A DNA stretch of 21,848 nt from Flavobacteriaceae bacterium (lineage in GTDB: Bacteria; Bacteroidota; Bacteroidia; Flavobacteriales; Weeksellaceae): NCBI GenBank assembly GCA_031273305.1, contig JAISSC010000047.1:1-21848 (forward strand). The letters run 5' to 3'. Positions 15,467 through 21,848 of this stretch are shown in pieces. How positions within the stretch are numbered: position 1 is the first letter of the stretch; every line of letters starts with the position of its first letter. The notes beneath the pieces were generated by a model that was not told where the DNA came from, made no database searches, and was given only the letters and a program-made list of their open reading frames with translations. Position numbers and translations under genes: made by a program.

Positions 15467-16354
15467 ATGAAATCATTACAAGGCTTGGGTGTGGCTCTGG
15501 TTACGCCTTTTAATAAAGACGGAACGGTTGATTTTCCTTCTTTAGATAAATTAGTCAATTACACCATTGAAGGTGGCGTTGATTATCTGGTTGTGTTGGG
15601 AACAACTGCAGAAAGTGCAACCCTGAACGAAACCGAGAAAAAACAGGTGATAGATCGTATAAAGAAGAGTAACAACAACCGCTTACCTTTAGTACTGGGA
15701 ATTGGAGGAAACAATACCGCAGAAGTAATAAGACAAATACAGTCCGCTGATTTGGATGACTTTGCTGCTATCCTTTCCATATCTCCTTATTATAACAAAC
15801 CTACTCAGGAAGGTATCTATCAACATTATAAGGCTATTTCGGAAAACAGCACCAAACCTGTTATTATTTATAATGTACCGGGGAGGACGTCCTCCAACGT
15901 GGAGGCTTCCACCACTCTCAGACTGGCTAATGACTGCAAAAATATCGTTGCAATTAAAGAAGCATCCTCTCATTTCTCACAATCAACGGATATAATTAAA
16001 GATAAACCATCCGATTTTATAGTAACTTCCGGAGATGATGAATTTGCCCTACCCATGACTTTGGCTGGCGGAAGCGGAGTTATTTCCGTTATCGGACAGG
16101 GACTTCCCGAACAGGTTTCTGCAATGATCCATCGGGGATTGGAAAGAAAGGTAGATGATGCTTACAAAATCCACTACCGGCTTCAAAACCTGTTCCGGCT
16201 TATTTTCGTTGAGGGGAATCCGGCAGGAATAAAAGCCTTATTATCTTTAAAAGGAATATGTCAGCCTTATACACGGCTACCATTGGTTCCTGCATCACGG
16301 GAACTGACAGCCAAAATCGAAAAAGAATTGGATAAAATTTCGGTTTTAGCCTGA
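15467..16354 (+). CDS. dapA: 4-hydroxy-tetrahydrodipicolinate synthase
   Basis: Condenses pyruvate with L-aspartate semialdehyde, the committed step to diaminopimelate (peptidoglycan) and lysine, in the cytoplasm. The 295-residue length is typical. Class I aldolase features: GLGVALVTPF (6-15); GTTAESATLNETEK (45-58) with T46/T47; SISPYYNKPTQEG (104-116) with Y109; Y135 in IIYNVPGRTSSN (133-144) with R140; and the Schiff-base lysine 164 in VAIKEASS. Together these are the DapA catalytic set, which separates it from other pyruvate-dependent lyases of the family. The start at 15467 is the ATG with the expected family N-terminus. It stands alone: divergent from protease copy 2, and 117 bases before bamD, which has its own promoter. 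No terminator was recognised after it. Confidence 0.95.
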   Translation: MKSLQGLGVALVTPFNKDGTVDFPSLDKLVNYTIEGGVDYLVVLGTTAESATLNETEKKQVIDRIKKSNNNRLPLVLGIGGNNTAEVIRQIQSADLDDFAAILSISPYYNKPTQEGIYQHYKAISENSTKPVIIYNVPGRTSSNVEASTTLRLANDCKNIVAIKEASSHFSQSTDIIKDKPSDFIVTSGDDEFALPMTLAGGSGVISVIGQGLPEQVSAMIHRGLERKVDDAYKIHYRLQNLFRLIFVEGNPAGIKALLSLKGICQPYTRLPLVPASRELTAKIEKELDKISVLA

Positions 16355-16433
16355 TTGTTCCCATAAAAAACGATAAACTTTTTTAACTATCCTTTAAACA
16401 CTATTTTTGAAATTAACCCGTTATTTTATTTAT

Positions 16434-16464
16434 TTGTTTAGAATGTTAAAAAAATGTAATTTTG
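16434..16464 (+). promoter_or_regulatory. Strong predicted promoter for the bamD-recN operon
   Basis: A TTG at 16434-16436, a 20-base spacer and TAATTTTG at 16457-16464 match the Bacteroidota consensus fully. The -7 element ends only seven bases before the bamD ATG at 16472, so transcription should start at or just before the start codon, giving a leaderless or nearly leaderless transcript. Confidence 0.6.
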
Positions 16465-16471
16465 CAAACTG

Positions 16472-17368
16472 ATGAAAAGAATAATTCTGACAGGTTTATC
16501 ATTCCTCCTTTTGGTAAGTTGTGAAAAGAGGTTAAATCAGGCTTTAAAAAGTACTGATAAGGATTTCATATTGAAAGTAGCTGAAGAATATGAAACAAAA
16601 AAGAGATACACTCAAGCCATCAGTTTATATGAATATGCAACAAAGTTTGTCGTAGGAACCGATGAAGCTCCGGAAGTGGCTTACCGAAATGCTTATCTGA
16701 ATTATCTCGATAAAAATTACAGACTGGCTGCCCATCAGTTTAAAAATTTCGTGTTGTCCTATCCTAAAGATTCAAGGGCGCATGACGCTGCTTATATGAT
16801 AGCTTATTGTCATTACGTGGACTCTCCTGATTATAATCTGGATCAGACCAATACCCATGATGCTTTAATAGAATTACAATCTTATATTGATACGTATCCT
16901 AATTCCGACAAGATAGCCGAATGTAACCGGATGATGGACGACCTGACCAGAAAGTTGGAGAAGAAAGCGTTTGAAAATGCAAAAACCCTTTATAAGATAA
17001 CAGAATATAAGGCTGCTATTATCTCTTTTGACAACGTGTTGGAAGACTTTCCGGATACCAAGTTAAGAGAAGAGGTCTTAATTTATTTATTACGGGCTAA
17101 AACCGAGCTTGCGGCTAACTCCATACATCGTTTACAAAACGACCGTATCAACGATGCCGTTAACTCTTATAATAATTTTATCCGATTATTCCCAAATTCC
17201 GGTTATTCGGATGAGGCTAAACGACTAAATAACCGTTTGGATAATGCCCGGATAACTTATCAAACCAGAGAAAATGCAATAAAGGAAGCTGCCGACAACT
17301 CACAGTCGGATGACAACCCTCAATCAGAAGAAAAAAGAAAAGATAAAGAGAAAAATAAAATCAGTTAA
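16472..17368 (+). CDS. bamD: Outer membrane assembly lipoprotein BamD
   Basis: Periplasmic lipoprotein of the BAM complex, which inserts beta-barrel proteins into the outer membrane together with BamA. The signal peptide MKRIILTGLSFLLLVSC has a lipobox ending at cysteine 17. Residues of about 30-270 form tetratricopeptide-like helical repeats: YTQAISLYEYATKF, YRLAAHQFKNFVLSYPKDS, the AYMIAYCHY segment, YKAAIISFDNVLEDFPDT and INDAVNSYNNFIRLFPNSG. These FP/YP-type repeat ends are typical of the YfiO/BamD family. A highly charged tail (about 275-298) is not conserved and probably disordered. The length of 298 is normal. It heads a five-gene operon, with rpoZ 24 bases downstream. The start is secure because it opens the signal peptide, although it lies only seven bases after the -7 promoter element. 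Confidence 0.93.
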   Translation: MKRIILTGLSFLLLVSCEKRLNQALKSTDKDFILKVAEEYETKKRYTQAISLYEYATKFVVGTDEAPEVAYRNAYLNYLDKNYRLAAHQFKNFVLSYPKDSRAHDAAYMIAYCHYVDSPDYNLDQTNTHDALIELQSYIDTYPNSDKIAECNRMMDDLTRKLEKKAFENAKTLYKITEYKAAIISFDNVLEDFPDTKLREEVLIYLLRAKTELAANSIHRLQNDRINDAVNSYNNFIRLFPNSGYSDEAKRLNNRLDNARITYQTRENAIKEAADNSQSDDNPQSEEKRKDKEKNKIS

Positions 17369-17392
17369 TTTTAATAATCCAGCATCAACCAT

Positions 17393-17713
17393 ATGAATTT
17401 AAGAGATTTAAATGCACCCGCTACAACCATCACTTTTAATAAGGAAGAAATTGAAAGTAAGGTAGGTAACATTTATGAAGCCATAGTAATAATCGGTAAA
17501 AGAGCAGAACAGATAAATACCATTATTAAAAACGATCTAAATCAGAAATTAGATGAATTTGCTTCTAACAGCGATTCTTTAGATGAGATATTTGAAAACA
17601 GAGAACAGATCGAGGTTTCCAAATATTATGAAAGATTACCTAAACCCGCATTGATAGCCATACAGGAATGGTTAAACAATGAAGTTTATTTCAGAAAAAC
17701 AGACCCACAGTAA
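17393..17713 (+). CDS. rpoZ: RNA polymerase omega subunit, Bacteroidota type
   Basis: A 106-residue small protein matching the Bacteroidota form of the omega (Rpb6-like) subunit, which helps beta-prime fold and assemble into RNA polymerase. Visible family features are the opening MNLRDLNAPATT, the omega-like helix GNIYEAIVIIGKRAEQIN (about residues 25-42), where typical omega proteins have a similar helix with A-x-x-x-A-R/K-R-A-x-Q, and a lineage-specific C-terminal part with YYERLPKPALIAIQEW (82-97). No signal peptide or membrane segment is present. It lies between bamD and coaBC with gaps of 24 and 14 bases, an arrangement I know from other Flavobacteriales, which supports the call. Transcription is probably from the bamD promoter. 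Confidence 0.85.
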   Translation: MNLRDLNAPATTITFNKEEIESKVGNIYEAIVIIGKRAEQINTIIKNDLNQKLDEFASNSDSLDEIFENREQIEVSKYYERLPKPALIAIQEWLNNEVYFRKTDPQ

Positions 17714-17727
17714 ATTAATTTTTTTCT

Positions 17728-18930
17728 ATGTCAGTTTTACAAGGGAAAAAGATACTATTGATAATAACTGGCGGAATTGCAGCGTATAAAACATCTTTCC
17801 TTGTAAGGCTATTCATAAAAAAAGGAGCTGAAGTTCAGATAATTATGACGCCAAGTGCTCATGATTTCGTTACTCCGCTCACTCTTTCTACTTTATCCAA
17901 GAATCCTGTATATACTGAATTTTTCAAAGAAAAAACAGGAGAATGGAACAATCATGTAGAGTTGGCTTTAAGCTCCGATTATGTCCTGATTGCCCCTGCA
18001 ACGTCCAATACGCTGTCTAAAATGGCAAGTGCGGAAGCGGACAATCTTGCCATTGCCACCTACTTATCTGCAAAAACCACAGTTTTCTTTGCTCCCGCTA
18101 TGGATTTGGATATGTATAAAAATCCGTCCAATCAGGAAAATATTAAAATTCTTCAACAAAAAGGAGATGTTCTCATTCCTCCCAACAAAGGAGAATTAGC
18201 CAGCGGACTGGACGGTGAAGGAAGAATGTCTGAACCGGAAGAAATTGTTTCTTTTATGGAGAATTTCATAAAAGAGAAATTAGTACTGCCGGGTAAGAAA
18301 ATACTAATCACTGCGGGACCTACTTATGAGGCTATTGACCCTGTGCGGTTCATCGGGAATCATTCTTCGGGGAAAATGGGTTTTGAACTCGCCAAAGCCG
18401 CAGAAAAACTGGGTGCGGAAGTAATTTTAATAACAGGTCCTACCTGCCAGAAACTTCCTGCCTCTTCTTCCATCCGAAGGATAGATGTAATATCCTCTCA
18501 GGAAATGTATCGGGCTGTTTTCGATTACTATTCTGAAATGGATATAGCCATTATGGCGGCAGCCGTATCCGATTACAGACCGGAATCCATCTCCAAAGAC
18601 AAAATAAAAAAAGAGGATGACTTTTTTACCTTAAATTTGGTGAAAAATAAAGATATACTCTTATATATGGGCAACAATAAAAATCATCAGTTTTTAGTTG
18701 GTTTTGCTCTGGAAACCACCGATGAGGAAAAAAATGCCCTGAAAAAGTTGAGAAAGAAGAATTTGGATGCTATTGTACTTAACTCTTTACAGGATAAAGG
18801 AGCAGGATTTCAATCGGAAACGAATAAAATTACTATATTTGATAAGGACGAAAAAAAAGAAGTATTTCCTCTAAAATCAAAGGAGAAAGTAGCAGAAGAT
18901 ATTTTAAAATACATAAATACAAGAATTTAA
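17728..18930 (+). CDS. coaBC: Bifunctional CoaBC (PPC decarboxylase / PPC synthetase)
   Basis: Two consecutive steps of coenzyme A synthesis: ligation of cysteine to 4'-phosphopantothenate (CoaB) and FMN-dependent decarboxylation to 4'-phosphopantetheine (CoaC). The CoaC half (about 1-185) shows TGGIAAYKTSFLVRLF (14-29), the catalytic H76 in NHVELA, and IAPATSNTLSKMA (88-100). The CoaB half (about 193-400) shows ILITAGPTYEAIDPVRFIGN and SSGKMG, then AAAVSDYRP. The 400-residue length is normal. Two positions are unusual relative to E. coli Dfp: the PxMNxxMW motif reads PAMDLDMY (Asp126 for Asn), and the GELACG-type motif reads GELASG (Ser159 for the catalytic Cys). I recall the same residues in other Bacteroidota, so this looks lineage-wide rather than a local defect. 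It is the third gene of the bamD operon. Confidence 0.94.
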   Translation: MSVLQGKKILLIITGGIAAYKTSFLVRLFIKKGAEVQIIMTPSAHDFVTPLTLSTLSKNPVYTEFFKEKTGEWNNHVELALSSDYVLIAPATSNTLSKMASAEADNLAIATYLSAKTTVFFAPAMDLDMYKNPSNQENIKILQQKGDVLIPPNKGELASGLDGEGRMSEPEEIVSFMENFIKEKLVLPGKKILITAGPTYEAIDPVRFIGNHSSGKMGFELAKAAEKLGAEVILITGPTCQKLPASSSIRRIDVISSQEMYRAVFDYYSEMDIAIMAAAVSDYRPESISKDKIKKEDDFFTLNLVKNKDILLYMGNNKNHQFLVGFALETTDEEKNALKKLRKKNLDAIVLNSLQDKGAGFQSETNKITIFDKDEKKEVFPLKSKEKVAEDILKYINTRI

Positions 18931-18940
18931 ACCCAAACAT

Positions 18941-19846
18941 ATGAAGCGGTTATCTTTAGTTTTTTTAGTGCTTATACTCCCCGCTTTCAGTTATTCTCAG
19001 GAACTACTGGCAGAAGTGATTGTGAACTACGATAAGGTTAAAGGCTCTAACAATCAGGTTTTTACTACTTTGCAAAAGAGCTTAAAAGACTTCATCAACA
19101 CCACAAGCTGGACGGGGAAACAACTGTCTTTACAAGAAAGGATAAAATGCACTTTTGGAATTACTATTGATGAGAGGCTTTCATCGGATCAATTCAAAGC
19201 TACTATTTTTATCCAGTCCGCACGTCCGGTTTATAATTCCACTTACACCACTCCGGTTTTAAACTATCAGGATACCGACTTTACCTTTGCTTATCTGGAA
19301 TCTGAAAATTTAACCTTTAATGACCGAAGATTCAGCGGAAAAAACCTGATAGATGTAATTACTTTTTATGTTTATATGATATTAGGTTACGATGCTGATA
19401 CCTTTTCTCAAAGAGGTGGAACCGAATACTTCACTACGGCTAAAAAAATCGCAGATAATTCAATGAATCAGGGATATGACGGATGGAATTCTTTTGACGG
19501 CCCAAGAACCAGAGGAGGAATTATTACAGATATTACCGACGAAAAATCAAATGCGCTGAGGGGTATCTCTTATCAATATCATCGTTTGGGGCTGGATAAT
19601 ATGGCTTCCAACGAATTACAATCAAAAACCACCATAGCTGCCAATTTATTAAAGTTAAAAACCTATTCAGCCAATTATCAGTTCTATCCTCTGGATATTT
19701 TCTTAACAGCCAAAAGAGAAGAGATCAAAAATATCTTTTCCGGAGGAGCAGCAGTTACCGCAGCAAACATGACCGAATTAAAGACCTTATTGCAAAACAT
19801 CAACCCGATAAACAATAATGAGTATTGGGATAAAATTAAAAATTAA
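18941..19846 (+). CDS. porD: PorD / DUF4835 family, T9SS-associated protein
   Basis: A 301-residue exported protein with an N-terminal signal peptide (MKRLSLVFLVLILPAFSYSQ, cleavage likely near residue 19-20), so periplasmic or outer-membrane-associated. The body matches the DUF4835 family, which annotation pipelines name type IX secretion system protein PorD: SARPVYNSTYTTPVLNYQD (residues 93-111), TFAYLE, FYVYMILGYDADTFSQRGG, and a C-terminal FSGGAAV. The molecular role within secretion is not known to me. It starts 10 bases after coaBC and ends 6 bases before recN, in an order shared with other Flavobacteriales. Two probable cargo proteins of the same secretion system are encoded in this window, but by a separate locus. 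The family call is firm; the PorD role rests on nomenclature. Confidence 0.82.
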   Translation: MKRLSLVFLVLILPAFSYSQELLAEVIVNYDKVKGSNNQVFTTLQKSLKDFINTTSWTGKQLSLQERIKCTFGITIDERLSSDQFKATIFIQSARPVYNSTYTTPVLNYQDTDFTFAYLESENLTFNDRRFSGKNLIDVITFYVYMILGYDADTFSQRGGTEYFTTAKKIADNSMNQGYDGWNSFDGPRTRGGIITDITDEKSNALRGISYQYHRLGLDNMASNELQSKTTIAANLLKLKTYSANYQFYPLDIFLTAKREEIKNIFSGGAAVTAANMTELKTLLQNINPINNNEYWDKIKN

Positions 19847-19852
19847 AACTAT

Positions 19853-21505
19853 ATGCTAACCCATTTATCAATCCGTAATTATGCATTGATAGATAATCTG
19901 AATATGGATTTACCTGCGGGGATGATCACCATAACGGGTGAGACCGGAGCCGGAAAGTCCATTATTCTGGGTGCTTTAAAACTGGTTTTAGGCGAACGAG
20001 CAGACTTAAAATCCCTGAAAAACCCTCAGGAAAAATGTTTTGTGGAAGCGGAATTTAAACTAAGTTCTTCTCTGTTTTCGGAGTTTTTTATCCAAAATGA
20101 ACTGGATTTTGACGAGAATACCCTTATAAGAAGGGAAATCTTACCATCGGGTAAATCCAGAGCCTTTATCAATGATTCTCCGGTTACACTGGATATTCTA
20201 CAAAACCTGTCCGGACAGTTAATTGATATTCATTCCCAGTTTGAAACTTCCGAACTGGTAAACGAAAAATTCCAGTTAAATCTATTGGATAGTTTTTCAG
20301 GAATTTCACCCGATTTGGATATTTATAAAACCGTTTTTATCCAATACATCTCCGATAAGAAAAAACTCCATTCTTTAAAAGAAAAATTACAATCGGGGAC
20401 ACAGGAGCAGGAATATAAAAACTATTTGCTGGAAGAGTTGGAAAGAGCAGATTTGGATACTATCCGATTTTCCGACCTGGAGGAGGAAATGAACCTTATG
20501 AAAAATTCGGAATACCTGCTCCAAATCCTCTCTGAAACGAAACAAATCTTAAGTGATGAGGAATTGGGTATTTTATCCCAGATACAAGAAATACATTCTC
20601 GTATGGATAAAGGCGGACGGTTTTCTTCCGAGTTGGAAAAACTATCGGAGAGAATCGGCAGTATAAAGTTGGAACTACAGGATATTTCCTCCGAATCGGA
20701 CTTTCTTATGGAAAAGTTAGACTTCAACCCGTCACGATTCGAAGAACTTACTCAGAAGATAAACCTGCTCAATTCTCTGTTTCAGAAACATAAGGTTGCA
20801 GACACAGAGGCGTTGAAAGAAATACGGAATACTCTTGCAAAAGAGACTTCAAATATATCCAATCTGGAAACCCTTATCTTAAATTCGGAAATCAATATAC
20901 AAAAACTTTCTGCACAGCTCACCCAATATGCACAGGAACTGCATAATCAAAGAGCTTTGAATATACAGGTTTTGGAAAATAAAATTCTGGATATTCTAAC
21001 CCGCTTAGGGATGGAAAAAACCCGAATCAAAATCGAAATTCATGAAACCGGAGATTTTACTTCTACAGGAACGGATCGTATATCTGTTTTATTCTCGGCT
21101 AATGCGGGAATAAACATCCAGCCTCTGGCAAAAGCCATCTCAGGCGGAGAGCGTTCACGATTCATGCTTGCCATAAAAAAAATCATGGCAGAAACGGAAG
21201 ACCTCCCGACCTTAATTCTGGATGAGATCGATGCAGGCGTTTCCGGACGTATTGCCAACGAAATGGGAAAACTGATGCAGGAAATGTCCAAAACCATGCA
21301 GGTAATCGTAATCACACACCTGCCTCAGGTAGCGGCAAAAGGAAACTCCCAGTTTAAGGTAGAGAAAGCAGAATCTAAGGGTGAAACCATCACACAGGTT
21401 CGATTGCTCACCCATGAAGAAAGGATAGAAGAAATTGCCCAGCTTCTTAGTGGTTCAAACATCACGGAAACCGCCCGACAACAGGCAAGGGAACTTTTTA
21501 AATAA
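19853..21505 (+). CDS. recN: DNA repair protein RecN
   Basis: SMC-like ATPase of double-strand-break repair by recombination. The N-terminal part carries SIRNYALIDNLNMDL and Walker A GETGAGKS (29-36), followed by IDIHSQFE (124-131), a RecN hallmark. A coiled-coil-rich middle (about 155-375) is broken into two arms, as expected for the short RecN coil. The C-terminal head has the ABC signature ISGGERSRFMLA (429-440), Walker B LILDEID (454-460) followed by AGVSG, and a switch-like VITHLPQVAAKG. All ATPase motifs are intact, and 550 residues is the usual length. The ATG at 19853 lies 6 bases after porD, so it is the last gene of the bamD operon. It is followed by a small hairpin and an array of intergenic repeats, with no further gene to the right edge. 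Confidence 0.96.
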   Translation: MLTHLSIRNYALIDNLNMDLPAGMITITGETGAGKSIILGALKLVLGERADLKSLKNPQEKCFVEAEFKLSSSLFSEFFIQNELDFDENTLIRREILPSGKSRAFINDSPVTLDILQNLSGQLIDIHSQFETSELVNEKFQLNLLDSFSGISPDLDIYKTVFIQYISDKKKLHSLKEKLQSGTQEQEYKNYLLEELERADLDTIRFSDLEEEMNLMKNSEYLLQILSETKQILSDEELGILSQIQEIHSRMDKGGRFSSELEKLSERIGSIKLELQDISSESDFLMEKLDFNPSRFEELTQKINLLNSLFQKHKVADTEALKEIRNTLAKETSNISNLETLILNSEINIQKLSAQLTQYAQELHNQRALNIQVLENKILDILTRLGMEKTRIKIEIHETGDFTSTGTDRISVLFSANAGINIQPLAKAISGGERSRFMLAIKKIMAETEDLPTLILDEIDAGVSGRIANEMGKLMQEMSKTMQVIVITHLPQVAAKGNSQFKVEKAESKGETITQVRLLTHEERIEEIAQLLSGSNITETARQQARELFK

Positions 21506-21537
21506 TCCCTTATTTAACCTGAGATCAATTTAAGGGA
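21506..21537 (+). terminator. Weak hairpin after recN
   Basis: TCCCTTA (21506-21512) and TAAGGGA (21531-21537) can form a 7-bp stem with an 18-base loop immediately after the recN stop codon. There is no following T-run, so it is not a classical intrinsic terminator, but it could end or stabilise the operon transcript. Confidence 0.3.
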
Positions 21538-21578
21538 CGACCATATGAGTGTTTTTGCGAATGTAACTAACTGTGCGT

Positions 21579-21678
21579 GACGTCTTTGCGAGCGGAACGT
21601 AGTGGAGCGTGGCAATCTACCCATTGCAAACGAAGTGCAGCAACCTCAACAGGCAACCTTATAACGTATGGTTTGCCA
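21579..21678 (+). repeat. Diverged intergenic repeat copy, plus orientation
   Basis: The segment GTCTTTGCGAGC, GGCAATCTACCCATTGCAAAC and AGCAAC (in order from 21582 to 21653) matches, with substitutions and an insertion, the reverse complement of the downstream 86-bp unit (GTCATTGCGAAC, GAAGCAATCTCATC, TTATTGCAAGG, GAAGCAAC). It is followed by a small hairpin, GGCAACC and GGTTTGCC (about 21653-21677). The family resembles the widespread 'GTCATTGCGA...GAAGCAATC' intergenic repeats found in many Bacteroidota. Confidence 0.6.
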
Positions 21679-21848
21679 CGTCGTACCTCCTTGCAATAAG
21701 ATGAGATTGCTTCACCTGCGGTTCGCAATGACAGGTTAACTTATTATGTCTCAACATGTTGCTTCGTCGTACCTCCTTGCAATAAGATGAGATTGCTTCA
21801 CCTGCGGTTCGCAATGACAGGTTAACTTATTATGTCTCAACATGTTGC
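21679..21848 (-). repeat. Tandem 86-bp repeat, two copies
   Basis: An 86-bp unit starts at 21679 and again at 21765; the second copy is cut by the window end at 84 bases, and those 84 bases are identical to the first. Each unit contains TTGCAATAAGATGAGATTGC and TTCGCAATGACAGG, which on the minus strand read as the CCTGTCATTGCGA...GAAGCAATCTCATCTTATTGCAAGG type of intergenic repeat. There is no spacer between units and no coding potential. More copies may lie to the right. Confidence 0.85.

Noticed and set aside
21679..21848. CRISPR-like array
   Set aside because: The two units abut with no spacers, are 86 bp long, and belong to an intergenic repeat type; no cas gene is nearby.

Overview
The window looks like a Flavobacteriales-type member of the Bacteroidota; the genus cannot be fixed from sequence alone. 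The evidence is the Bacteroidota-type promoter elements (TAnnTTTG), two secreted proteases with type IX secretion sorting tails, a DUF4835/PorD homologue, a Bacteroidota-type RNA polymerase omega subunit, the gene order bamD-rpoZ-coaBC-porD-recN, and a low GC content. No tRNA, rRNA, CRISPR array or transposase gene was recognised.

Layout. (1) 1-1270: an AT-rich accessory stretch, all on the minus strand, with the start of a lipoprotein gene that runs off the left edge, a small four-helix membrane protein, and two frameshifted gene remnants, one loosely resembling immunity-type proteins. (2) 1271-5312, minus: odhA-odhB (E1 and E2 of 2-oxoglutarate dehydrogenase) behind a good promoter. (3) 5313-5672: a gene-free spacer with that promoter and a nested palindrome. 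(4) 5673-9375, minus: a tight operon of ferredoxin, serC, serA and a DUF1015 protein, promoted from a 64-bp divergent region. (5) 9440-10480, plus: a LuxC-type acyl-CoA reductase, divergent from the ferredoxin. (6) 10517-15212, minus: two tandem paralogous C10 (streptopain-type) cysteine proteases with fibronectin III, GEVED and type IX sorting domains, separated by a spacer with an inverted-repeat element. (7) 15467-16354, plus: dapA. (8) 16472-21505, plus: the tightly packed operon bamD, rpoZ, coaBC, porD, recN. (9) 21506-21848: repeats, with two exact tandem copies of an 86-bp unit and a diverged copy in the opposite orientation.

How the parts fit. Most of the window is housekeeping: TCA cycle, serine and lysine/diaminopimelate biosynthesis, coenzyme A synthesis, outer-membrane assembly, transcription and DNA repair. 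The two C10 proteases are probable cargo of the type IX secretion system, to which PorD is linked. The least explained items are the DUF1015 gene in the serine operon, whose 'DGHYR' box resembles that of the ParB/SerK fold; the CoaC half of CoaBC, which lacks two textbook catalytic residues; the decayed islet downstream of odhB; and the palindromic repeat elements. I found no clear new defence or mobile system. The DUF1015-serine link is the best candidate for undescribed biology.
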